From positions 610,277 to 674,276 of the forward strand of contig NW_022985440.1 in the NCBI RefSeq assembly GCF_010093595.1: 64,000 nucleotides of DNA, read 5' to 3'. Positions within the stretch are counted from its first letter, which is position 1; every line of letters begins with the position of its first letter. The stretch comes from Mytilinidion resinicola. Lineage: Eukaryota; Ascomycota; Dothideomycetes; Mytilinidiales; Mytilinidiaceae. The translations under genes and the position numbers were made by a program. The notes beneath the pieces were generated by a model that was given only the letters and a program-made list of their open reading frames with translations, was not told where the DNA came from and made no database searches. Of the stretch, positions 34,042-44,772 are shown piece after piece.

Positions 34042-34567
34042 TATACTCTTTTCCTTTTTCCTATTTGTACTTTCGTTTTTAGCTACAGGAGTTGTCCGTG
34101 GCTTTAGGCAATGCATTAGCTGGGGGATATACGATACCATTGGGAGGATAGCTCTGCTGCTGGATATATGGGAGCAGGGCTGCAGGTAATTGCTAATTTG
34201 GCGTGAGGAAATACTTCCGGGCATCATGGTAGATAGCCGATGCGAATGGAATGTTTAATTCCGCGCTCTTGGAAATCACAGACCTCCAAGCTTTTGAGAA
34301 CCCCAATTGAAGACCTTCGAAGTAACAGTAACGTCATGCCTGGTTTTCTGACTTCTGAGAAGCCATTCTCCGACCACTTAACCCGCAATATAAGCTACAC
34401 TGATCCCGATGGTCGTGAAGACACAACAAGATATAAGAACCCGAAAATACCCCAGATCCCCTACAGTGTAAACAGCAAACCCGATTAGGAACACAATAAC
34501 ACCCCAAGCGCCTACCATTCCTTCCACAGGTCTCCTAGACCAGGCCAGATTCCGAGCCTCCTTTTGC
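34042..34567. other. Convergent 3' flanks
   Basis: Between the SPX-RING stop and the SAK/HAD gene stop. No gene seen; readings in 34378-34567 continue into shadows of the coding region to the right. Confidence 0.5.
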
Positions 34568-36451
34568 TCAATACGCATTGTAAGGGCTATCGTCGTAGCT
34601 CGCATGTCCGAAGTTCTTATCCGTAACATCGTCCAAGCTCTTGTACTGCGACGGTCCGTTCCTCCCACGGCTCCTAGCGCCGCCTCCACCTCCACCGCCA
34701 CCCCTTCCGTATCCCCCTCCTCTTCCGCCTCCACCCCCACCTCTGCCGCCATAGCCCGGCCCACCCCTCTGTGGACCACGTCCACGGCTCTGATTCCCAC
34801 CGCGGTAGTTCGCCGAGACACCACCCTGCCTCCTGTCTCCCTGCTCCCGCCGATCATTCCGCTCCCTCGGCTGCCACTCGCGCTCGCGGCCCTGCCCTTC
34901 CTCCTCCTCACGCGGATGTAGCCGCTTGCCCTTGCTCGGGAAGTAGCTCTCCCACTCGCTCTCGTCGCGCATCTCTGCCTCAACACGCAGCAGCACCTTC
35001 TCGCCGACGACGCTTTCAAACTCGAACGCCTTGTCGTCCGAGACGGGCTGCCAGTTCTGGATCCTGACCGCATCGGCGGGCTTCGCGCCGCGGCGGAGGG
35101 CAAGCACGACGGTGGGCGTAGGATTCTCGGAGTAGTACCTTTGAGTAGAGGGAACGGGCTCGACACGCGCGGCCCAGAGGCGGTTTTCGAAGACGGAGAT
35201 GCCGGAAACGCGCCAGAAGACCTTGTTGCCGATGCCGCCGACTTTGTCGAGGATGCTGTGGGGGCAGGGTTTGGGGGTGATGAGGATGCTGTTGGCAAGG
35301 AAGCGAACTTCGCCTTCGGGCATGTTGGGGGGAAGGTTGACGAGAGTGGTGAGTTTGTCGGTCATGGCGGGCGGGATCATGTAGCCAGTGTAGAAGACTG
35401 TGCGCTTGATCATGAGGGGGTGGGCGCCATGAGGACCGTTGCCTGCGCGGATGATGAGGTTGTGAGAGTTGATCATCTTTTGGACTTCGGCGACTTCGGT
35501 GACGGGGTCGAGGCTTGTAGCGTTCTCGGGGACTTGGATAACTTCTGCTGTTATGGGTTTACGCGGGATAGGGCCATCTCCTGAACGTAGGGCCTTGTTG
35601 AAGCCGAAGAAGAAATCGCGGAATCCTTTGGTACTGTAGAGGAAATTAGCAAGGAGTGCAAGGAAGCTGTTGTGGGAGGATCCTTACTGCTTCGGCCGGT
35701 CTTCGTATATTCGAATCTCGTCCGCATCCTTGTAGGTGTACACGATATCACTCAGCAGTTCCTGCTTGAAATGCATGGTGCTCGAGAACCTCTGGTTAGC
35801 TGGACCTACAGCTGGCTTCAGGCAAACCATATCGAAATTCAGTCTCTTACTTCGAACCATGCGCTTGATGAGTTCGCTAAAGCCGCTCTCGGATCTACCA
35901 GTGAGTAATACGGACAGCGCGTCTTTCTGCTGCATGGTGAGTTCGACCAAATTGACCTTCCAGCAGTTAGTCACATTCTCCATTTCGAGCTTCCGTTCAT
36001 CGACGCACAATCTGTTCATTCCACCAGCCTTCCCATGCTCTTGCTTCCTCCTTGTCGGCGCCTTGGCCAGTTGCAGCCAGTATCGAGGCGTCATGCCACC
36101 ATCCTCCGTTCACGAAGATATCTGGGGATCCTAGCTGTCCAATCGTAGGACCGTTCCAGAGTGACTTGTTGGGCAATGGGCTTGCAAAGACTATATACAT
36201 AGCGTCAGCATTTGATGCTTGCGTCAGAGGTTGGAAGGAACGTACGCGTATTGTCGAAGTCATAGACGTGAACAGCCTTGATCTGTGATACATCTGTCGG
36301 CAGTTAGCAGGCTGTATTAGAACACTCATCCAGAACACGAACTTGGTAAGTCCTTGTCATCACATGACCACCGCTTCAGTGCAGTGACGGTGTGGGTGAC
36401 GCTTTTTCCATTGCTCATGCCGTTTGGCGCGCCATGGGATGCTGCGAGCAT
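34568..36451 (-). CDS. HAD-superfamily 'Swiss Army Knife RNA repair-like' protein with RGG tail
   Basis: Protein of 557 residues from exons 36451-36343, 36293-36246, 36190-36009, 35956-35688 and 35633-34568, all in phase. HAD motif I is VYDFDNT, split by intron 2; motif II is VLLTGRSE; the motif III lysine is probably in VCLKPAVGP; motif IV is YEDRP. The family (Pfam HAD_SAK-type) is named for resemblance to polynucleotide-kinase phosphatase domains; its substrate is unknown. The C-terminus has a Lys/Arg/Glu region and a long RGG/glycine tract (about 480-540, visible as GYGGRGGGGGG), a common RNA-binding tail. Intron 3 ends in an unusual AAG acceptor, set by protein continuity (NEQIVNLVEL). 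An alternative start is the in-frame ATG at 36418. Confidence 0.85.
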
Positions 36452-36719
36452 TCTTAGTGAACGAAAGTTATTCGAGGATGAGTAATGGCCGGCAGATGTC
36501 TTGCGAGTCTAGCAAGCATCCAAGAGCTCCAGAGCGCGACAAAGTACTACAGAGAACTGGCTGTAGTCGTCACATCGGGGGGAGTCGCAGCTGAAGACCA
36601 GACAGAAGTGGCAGACGAGGTTGACGTTCAGTTCGCGACTCTTGAAGCCCGTGCGCTCCCATGTATCTTTTCGCTTTTCGCCGCATCACCTCCGCCTCCT
36701 GCTCCCCCACCACCAGCAC

Positions 36720-37790
36720 ATGGAGGACACTGCGAAGTTGATAACCAAGGAACCACAGCTACCAGTGCCAGTTCCCGCTGCTTCGCGAACAGAAGATAAT
36801 TCAGAGACCTGTGTCATTTGCCTCTCCGCCATATCGGAGAGAGCCATTACGGTTCCTTGTAACCACTACAGCTTCGACTTCATTTGCCTTGTCAGCTGGT
36901 TGCAAGAACGGTCAGCATGTCCGCTTTGTAGGTGTATCATTTCCATTTTGTTACTTTCCGAGTCCCCCTAATTGCTTAAAGGCAACACCGATGTCACCGA
37001 AGTCCAGTATGAATTCTATTCTCCTACCGACTACAAAACATACACCATCCAGTCCACTCGGACCCCTAATCCCCATGGCGCCGCTACTCCTCTCCCACAT
37101 AATCCTCAAAGCCGATCACATCCTACCAGACCGTTCCGCAGGCGCCAATACACCCCTCCAAACCCCGACACGGCCCTCCTAAAACGCCGCCACGTCTACA
37201 AACACTCTCTCTACTCCCTCCACGTCGGCAGCAACCGCATCTCGCGCTACCAAAACCTCACGCCCGCCCTCATATCCAGTTCCCCGGACCTCCAGTCCCG
37301 CGCCCGCACTTGGATCCGCCGCGAGCTGCGCGTCTTCCCATACCTAAACCCGGCCCCAGAGCCTCACGAGCCACCCGCAAGCACCTCTAGCAGCAGCACC
37401 AGCACCACGCCCAGCGCCCGCCGCGCCTCCAACGCCGAGTTCCTCCTCTCCTACATCCTCGCGATCCTCAAGGCCATCGACCTCAAAGCCCCCTCCGGGC
37501 AGGCCGAAGACATGCTCGCCGAGTTCCTGGGCCGGCCGCACGCGCGGCTGTTCCTGCACGAGCTCGGCGCGTGGCTGCGCAGCCCGTACACGCGGCTCGA
37601 GGACTGGGATCGCAATGTGCAGTATGCGGAGCGGCTGCCGGAGCGGTTTGACGATAATGGCGTCGCGGTTGGAGGGGTGCGGCAAAGGGGGAAGAGAGGG
37701 ATGTCGGTGGAGAGGAGCAGATCGCCGCGGCGAGAGGAGAGGGCGGCGTGGCGGGAGCGGCAGGCCGTGAGGCGGTATGCGCCGGATTGA
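36720..37790 (+). CDS. TOPORS-like RING finger protein
   Basis: Protein of 338 residues from exons 36720-36927 and 36982-37790. The RING lies at residues 31-70: [19 protein letters not shown], then [17 protein letters not shown], the last Cys completed across the intron (GTAGGT donor, AAAG acceptor). Downstream is a conserved-looking segment ([20 protein letters not shown]), a helical region ([17 protein letters not shown]) and an Arg/Ser-rich tail ([13 protein letters not shown]). This resembles the TOPORS/ICP0-type nuclear E3 ligases, which act in ubiquitin or SUMO transfer. Divergent from the SAK/HAD gene across about 270 bases. Family call is moderate; a generic RING ligase is the fallback. 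Confidence 0.8.
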
Positions 37791-38443
37791 AGGGGTAGGA
37801 GTGCGATTATGACATGAGGGAAAAAACAATATCCTGAGGGAGCATCTTCGGGCCCAGAGCCGCGTGGATGGGATGAGATGCGGCGGTAGAGTACCTGCTG
37901 CATCAGGGGCGCCGCTAGACCATCTATGACAGTAAACGTCGAGCCCCGTTGTACAAGTCGAAGCATGGCTAAAACACTCGGGACTACAGCGGCCTCTCTG
38001 ACCAGTCCGAGGCCTTCAGATGAGACGAAAGCTGGAAGCTTCAACCGGCTCCCCTTCTCTAGGCCACGGCATTTTTGAAAAGACATGCCTTGTAGTCACA
38101 GTCAGTCTCTGTAACAATCGTAGACAAAGCGTTCCGCTATGTATACCCCTATCACTTCACAGACTAGAACGTAGATAGAAGCAACCCTCCATTCCAGCTT
38201 TTGCAGCATTGTGTAGCTATTCTCAACTATTCTCAAAGTTGACGGAAAACCCAAATCTCTTGAGTCCGTGACTCAACTCATTGTATCTGCTCATCCCTCA
38301 TCAAAGCCTAGTGCCTTTCAACATCAAATAAGCAAAGCAGGAAAAACCTCCTTAACGCCATCCGGTCATTCCTACAATAGACTCCACGCCATCGGCATCC
38401 CACAATCTCAATGGAGCAATTGCGAAGCCTGTGTTTCCCGACC
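37791..38443. other. Convergent 3' flanks
   Basis: Between the TOPORS-like stop and the SDS23 stop. A 211-codon minus reading over 37451-38086 is mostly a shadow of the RING gene's coding sequence. No gene called. Confidence 0.5.
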
Positions 38444-40253
38444 TCACAATCCCCTCCCCCTGATAATCCCAGGTCCAGAGACCCCCCCGCTCGCGCTCCC
38501 CCGCCTCCCTATGACATCCACGCTTCCGCTCCGTGAGCTATCTATGCTCTTCCGCATGCTGCTACTCGAGCTGCGCCGGCGTGCTCTTCGCGTCTCGTCG
38601 GGGTCGTGCGGCTTCAATCCGCTGGCCTTTGCGAACAGGTTCAGGACATCCGTTAAGCTGACGACGCCGCACAGACGACCGGACATGCTGGCGCCTGTAA
38701 TAGCAGAGGCAGAGATGGCGGGGGCAGGTTGAGCGGGTGGGTAGGTTGGCGAAGGGAAGGGTTGGTAGCTGCTTGCGGCGGATGGAAGGGGCGTGATGGG
38801 AGATGGGGGAACGAGGACGGCCGGGGTAGCGGCAGGAGTTGGGGGGCCTGAGGAGGCCGGAGAGGGTTGATCGACAATCCACATGCTGCGGTACATGTTA
38901 GTGATGTTATCTTGGTTTGGAAAAGGTGCATTTAGGGAGCATACCGGTGTGAGCGCGTTGCAACGAGCTTGGCGACTGTGTGAGCTAGCGTCGACATTGT
39001 GTTTATGTGGAAGACTGGGAACGAGTCTTTGCCGTCGTTCATGCCGCGCTCGGAGAGGATGACGGAGATGAAGTGGATACAAGAGGAGCTGAGGAGGTGG
39101 ATTGAGGTTGATTTCGTGAGAAGCTACATACAGTTAGTACTTCGATAATTCATGTGAGGGTTAGAAGTAGCTTACTCTGACATCCACATGAGATATGTTG
39201 CCAATGACATTATTCTGGGCGTCGAGAACTGGAAGAGAGGTGATGCCCTCGTTGTTCATGAGTTCCAGGGCGTCCGTGAGAGGCTTGTCTCCGCTGAAAT
39301 TATGTCAGCGATACAGCGTTCTAACAGTAAAAGGGTCAGCCTACTTGATTGCGAACACCGTGTGCGAGCCTAAGTTCAAGTCCTTGATGTACATCGGGTA
39401 CAGCTGATCAATAGCTGGGAAGCTTTTCCTGTTCTCCCAGAAGAAATTGACCAATCTGAGCTGTGACAAAATGCCAATGACTTCCGTTGTGCCCTCTTTC
39501 ACGACCAGGATCCGATGGATCCCGCTACCAAAGAGCTCCATTGATTTCTTGAGGTCGGCGGTATGCGGTAGTACAATCAACGGCTCTTTCTTCCCTAGAT
39601 CTTTGACCTCTCGGAGAGCGATGGGCTTCCCTTCTCTTGCTTTTGTCAGAACTTTGTCCACAGACTCTGCATCTTCCTCGCTGGGTTTCGCGAGCCCTAC
39701 GACGAGTAGGAGGTAGGCATTCAGATCATTGTAGTCGAAAGTTCCGACGGCGGTGTGTGACTCAGGAGAGTCGCGGATGAGGACCACATTAGGGGGACCA
39801 GCGGTGATAAGTGCCTATGAATGCAATGAGTATATGAAGTATCAGGAACTGATCCCCAGGTTCGCGTACATTGGTCGTCTCTTCTACGCTGGTGTCGTAC
39901 TGCACGAAGCGCACCTGCTTGTGATCCACAACCTCGCCCACCTGGATAGACCTCCAGTCCCTCCCCACAAACTCTGGAGCTGCAGCCTTGGTTGGCGGGT
40001 TGTTCAAAAGGTCTTGCAGAGCATTCTGAGAGAAAGACGGCTGTCTGCGAGCTCGCGGCGAGGACGGATTGCCCCGCAGGTTCTCCGCGAAGCTCTGGCG
40101 GTGGCCCATGTGTGGGCTCTGGGAGGTCCGCAGGCTCGTCGGCTTCTCGAGCGGTGGCGATCGGGGTCCATTGTTCGCGGTGGGCTGCAGGACTGGGTGG
40201 CTCTTCTCCTGCCTCTTCGCCGGCGGCTCTTCTGAGGCTGGGTGGTCGGCCAT
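38444..40253 (-). CDS. SDS23: SDS23/Moc1-like CBS-domain protein
   Basis: Protein of 530 residues from exons 40253-39870, 39814-39345, 39293-39176, 39123-38945 and 38885-38444, all in phase. The disordered N-terminus (Ser/Pro/Arg) is followed by the family block [16 protein letters not shown] and several CBS-type repeats ([71 protein letters not shown]). Sds23 proteins inhibit PP2A/PP6-type phosphatases and promote anaphase and glucose-stress survival. A Pro/Ser insert splits the last CBS motif, and the C-terminus is Ser/Arg/Gly-rich. The start is the ATG at 40253; a GTG two codons upstream is not used. Confidence 0.9.
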
Positions 40254-40809
40254 CACCACATGAGGGGTCGTGAGCTGGATCGGGTGTGCGGAGGATGCGG
40301 AGAGCTGTGCTGCTGTGGGCGAGGAAGGAAGCGCAGTGGGGAGAGCGAGGCCACGAAGCTATGTAAGGAGTCAGACAATGTGGTGAGTCCGGTCGTTGAG
40401 TGTGGATGTTGAGGGATAATGGCATGAGATGGACTCCGCCGCTCGCCAGAGGTGCAAGCCACCGCTCCGTGATCATCTTGCATTTGCAGCCGCCGCTGAT
40501 TGGACCGCTCACGGAGAACGGGAGTACTCCCCGTCAAAATCCCTTCGTCAACTGTGGGGAATTGTGCATGACTGTTGCTAAAAGTAGTCGTGATATTCCT
40601 CGTTGGGCTTCAATTGGCTTATAGTGAGACCTCACATCGTCATGGCGAGTGTACGAGTCGTAAAACATGTCGCATTACCGTCAACGATAGACTACCTACT
40701 TGCTACATCATTAGGGAACGCTACATTAAACAAAGATATACAACGAATCAATCCAAGCAACACAGAGTTCCCAGGAGGATATCAAATCGCTTGACCGTCT
40801 GCCCCATCC
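40254..40809. other. SDS23 promoter side
   Basis: Upstream of SDS23 and at the 3' end of the membrane-protein gene. Small readings only; nothing supportable. Confidence 0.45.
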
Positions 40810-42422
40810 TTAAATATCCAGCATACTTCTTATGACTTGCGGCTGTGCATTCTCTCCCAGCGTCCGGTCTGATGCCCTCGTAGTATTCGACACTCCGGTC
40901 ATAGTGCTAGCATTGTCGCTCTCTGTCCGTGCTATAGTGAGCCTATTGCCGCTCGTTGAGTCCTGTGGACTGTGGTCCCTGAAAGGATCAACCGCTGGCC
41001 TGTCCCGAGACCGATTCCGTAAGTTCATGTTGGTGAGCTCGACGTTGGCGGAGATGTTCCTTGCAGTGGGCCTGCCACCCCCAACTTCTGTCGTTAGAGC
41101 TTTCATCCGCTCCTCGTCGGTGAGACGGCTGTCTGCATGCGATTTGCTCCACCAGTTTGGTTTCTTGACGAGGCCAAGTTCCTGATCGACGATGCGACCT
41201 CTATCTCTTCGTTGCTGGAGGATGACCTTGTCTTCGTTCTCCTCCACCATTCCAGCAACCTCCATGATTATTATAATCAGAAGGGTCGAGCCCCAGCCAA
41301 GTCCGAAAGGCCAGCCAACATTAACATCATACTTAAAGATACTGATATCCCACTCCCAAGCCGATGCTATCGCATACGCTACGCGAATAGCTAATACGAT
41401 AATGCTGAGAAATATCTTTGTCGGGCAGTCACGACAGAAGGAGTTGATCTTGTTCCAGATTCCAGTAGCCCGAGGTTTGTAATGACGAAGGGAGTGATGG
41501 AGGGAGAAGCATATCACGAGGAACGCGAGAGCTGCTAGTATTCCACCGACTTTCTCGCGAACATCTGTTCCTGCGGGCTCGGCGATGTTTTCTTGCTGAT
41601 CTTTCGAATTTTGTTTCTCTAGCGGTGTCCAAGACCGCGGGATGATCATGAAGAAGTTCTGGATAAGTTAGTTTTGCGCAATGACGTTGCCTTTGACTAA
41701 CTCACCAGCCAAGCGAACAGGTAGAAGACCAAAGGCATCCAGAATTCGGTTTTGGCACGCTTGTCATCCTGCGGCAGCGAGAAAGGATCTCTGTCATAGA
41801 GTTGCCTCTCTTGCCACGAGCCCCTAATATCATCAGCTAGAACCTAGTTTTTTGAGAGGCGTGCCTACCAATGCCTCGTTTGCTCCCAGACCATAGCCAG
41901 CGTTCCCGGTAGTGCAAGGCAGAAGAAGAAGCTCTGTAGGACAATTGGGATGTTCTGCAGATAATCTCGGTCGACGTCCACCCCAGTTATACAACTGATC
42001 ATGCCGCAAGCCGCCACAAAGCACATCCAGTACCACTGCCATCGCCTTCCGATTGCCCTAAACCTCTTGTCTTCCCGGATGAACAGCCGCCCGTGTTTGC
42101 GCAAGTTTACGAGCGAGAATACAATGCTGGCGGCGAATAGAGTTGCAAAACCTATACTTGTAGCCCCCCGAGCCTTGATTCCGTAGTATGGGTTGTAGCA
42201 ATTTGTTCCATTGACCCAGCTTCCGTTCGCGAACATATGAGGCTGGTATTTTTCGAAGATGAGGTAACATTTCGAGGCGTTGGAGATGGTGTCGTTGGAG
42301 TAGTAGGTGTAGTTGTAAAGATTAAGCGCTGTGAGATTGAAATGCACTCCGTTGATGACCGTGTCGCTCGAGTTGTCTCCCGAGGGAAACTGGCGCAGGT
42401 CTCGCGTGTCGATGAGGCCCAT
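40810..42422 (-). CDS. Multi-pass membrane protein, possibly DUF2434 family
   Basis: Protein of 506 residues from exons 42422-41869, 41823-41706 and 41658-40810. The N-terminal 90 residues carry several N-glycosylation sequons (NDT, NAS, NGS, NGT) and cysteines, as in a lumenal or extracellular head. About seven to eight hydrophobic segments follow (FATLFAASIVFSLVNL, WYWMCFVAACGMISC, FWMPLVFYLFAWLNFFMII, GILAALAFLVICFSL, TLLIIIIMEVAGMV). The cytosolic tail is Ser/Arg-rich. The layout fits a Dikarya-restricted membrane family I recall as DUF2434; that link is tentative and no function is known. Confidence 0.75.
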
Positions 42423-43824
42423 GGTTGCGGTGTCCGCCCTACGGATGGCCGTGAGATGGGTTGTGTGGTATTCCTATGGTGGTTGAAGCTCTTCAGCTAC
42501 TGGTTCATTGTTCATCCAAACTTCCAGCTAGTGTACCAGCGTTAAGCAACGTGTGCGAGTCGTGTTTCGAGGTGGGACGAAGTTCCGCAGCGAGCCGGGC
42601 TAACGAAACGCTAGTAATGGAGGTCCAGCGTGACAATGTGAAGGGGTCTGAGAAGAGGAGAAGAGGATATGAGATGATGCAGCAGAGCTTTTCTACCGCT
42701 GGTCGCCGGAAGCTCAGGATGTGGTGTTGCGGGATATGCTGATGGATGCATCGGCCCGCATTCGACGCCGCTGACCCTCTTTCTTCGATTCGTCCGTGCA
42801 TCGAGAAAGGTGGAGAACCCTGGGAGCTTTTGAGTACATGCCAAGCCATCATCACTACCTCCCCTCTCATCACCGCCTCAAACTTCATACGGTGTGATCT
42901 ATAGTTCGAAGGGGACATAATCTTGCTGACACTATTTCACTGCCGCTCGAAGTCCTTCACAGGATTGTCACTGCTCAAAGGAGACTCACCTCCAGGATTT
43001 TCACCCTATGTTGTGCTGAATGGACAATGTGCTAGCATCACCCTCACTTAATCCACGAGTTATGCTTTCCTAGTGGCGGAGAAATAAAACATGCTATCGT
43101 GCTTTTCATTGCATGCAGGCTTTTCCTTGTATCTATACTTTGACTATATCGCAGTACAATAATCTCTCTCTTCTTGTGAATTCAGCTTGCGTACACGTGC
43201 CTAGCAATGCTTGGGGTCTTATGGTAGAATATTACAGATTACGAAGCGATAGATTTGACAAGCGATAGCCCTCCGGGCCACCACAGATTAGTCCAATGGT
43301 AAGCTAATTTCTGCTGCATCAATTTTACATCGTCTTCGAAGTTCTAAAGCCTCATTGGGGTGCCCCTGACAGTGACAAATGGATGTCCGTAGACTTTCGG
43401 CACGGCACTGTGGACTGTCATCTTAGCCAGAACATTGAATTGAGGCCAGGAGACCTACATGACCTTTCACACCGTCTAAAGATTTTCCTCAGTAGGCCTG
43501 ATTTAGGATTAGGAAGTGAGTCTGCTTTGCGCTCTCTTGCCAACGCTTCAGGAGCCTCAAAGTAGGTGCTTATTCTTCCACGATAGACGTACACCTTCGA
43601 AGCTATCGACGCTCTCGAGGCTACGTCAGTGCCTCATCGCCAGTCTCTATGTACACAAACACGTCGACTACCGCCAGGCTGTCACCCTTCACTAAAAACT
43701 ATCTCCATTCTTCCTATTTATACACCAATGCTGAGTTCCATAGCCCAGCCAAAACTTCGACATCAACAATCAAAATTTAGACACCAACAACCAAAACCTT
43801 TGATACCAACAACCAAAACCACCC
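42423..43824. other. Long divergent intergenic region
   Basis: About 1.4 kb. No gene with a domain; a 60-codon ATG reading at 43383-43565 is unsupported. The last 80 bases before 43825 repeat aaccaaaacc-like words (caacaaccaaaacc), a simple A/C-rich leader. Confidence 0.4.
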
Positions 43825-44621
43825 ATGTCCAACAACCCCAAGAAACCAACCACTCCCGCCCCCAAGAACATCCCCCCCGGATATCCCAAAATCGTATTCA
43901 TGCCTCCAACTCCCCCAACCACTCTCAACCTCCTCCAAGATGCCCAACTCTGCGAACTCCTAGAGTGGCGTATTCAAGGTAAGGACATTGTCCCCATCCC
44001 CTACCCAAAACCACAATCTAACGCCTTCCTACAGAAACAGCAACAAACTTCTACGGCCCTCCCGCCGCTGGCTACGCCTACACCGTCGTTATCACACACC
44101 GCTTTCATCCCGACGGCTTGGCCCACGTGTCCACTGCACGCCTCCTTAACCAGCGCAGAACTGCTCCATCCCCAAGTGGCGCGAGGGGTGACGATGACTA
44201 TGAGATTGAGGTACTTGCGCGGGCGCAAGGCACACCCAGGATCGCGCGGTGGTTGAGGCGATCGGAGGCGATGGAGGCACTGCTGCTGTGTTTGGAGAGG
44301 GAGTTTGCGATGAAGTTCGGTGGTAGCAAGGGTTGGGCTGGTCCTGCCAAGCCGGAGAAAGGCAAGGTAGCGGGTAGAGTTCCGAATGCGGGGATTCAGA
44401 ATTTGAGGGAGACGGTTGAGGGTGTGGAGGGAGCGATGAAGGATATCAAGGAGGCTCTTGAAGATTTGAATGTGGCGGCTGGGGATATGAAAGAGGTGCT
44501 TCAGGAGGTAACGGCGGTGCGTGAGAAGAAGGGGAAGGGGAAAGCAGAGGTTGCTTCTGAGGGAAAAGGGAAGGCTAAGGCTGGGAACGAAGAAAAGCCG
44601 AAGCCTGCAGACTCGCAGTAG
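43825..44621 (+). CDS. Unrecognised protein with lysine-rich C-terminus
   Basis: Protein of 246 residues from exons 43825-43978 and 44035-44621 (GTAAGG donor, TACAG acceptor, in phase). I do not recognise a domain. Residues 1-50 are Pro-rich; about 52-135 read like a small folded region (AYTVVITHRFHPDGLAHVSTARLL, IARWLRRSEAMEALLLCLEREF); about 160-215 could form a coiled coil (LRETVEGVEGAMKDIKEALEDL); the end is Lys/Glu/Ala low complexity. The consistent splice phase and codon use argue it is a real gene. The ATG at 43825 is the first in frame after the leader. Confidence 0.6.
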
Positions 44622-44772
44622 TCCAAAGAGGTGAAGAGAGTGGTGTTTGAGGTGTGCAGGTTCCCGGTTCTTTGAGTGTTGTCGAGGTAGCTTCTGGTAG
44701 AATTACACTAAACTATTAATTACGGTACATACACATGTGAATATAATATCTCAAATAAGGTTTCCGCATCTT

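Noticed and set aside
37451..38086. A 211-codon minus-strand reading
   Set aside because: Mostly antisense to the TOPORS-like coding exon, with no recognisable domain.
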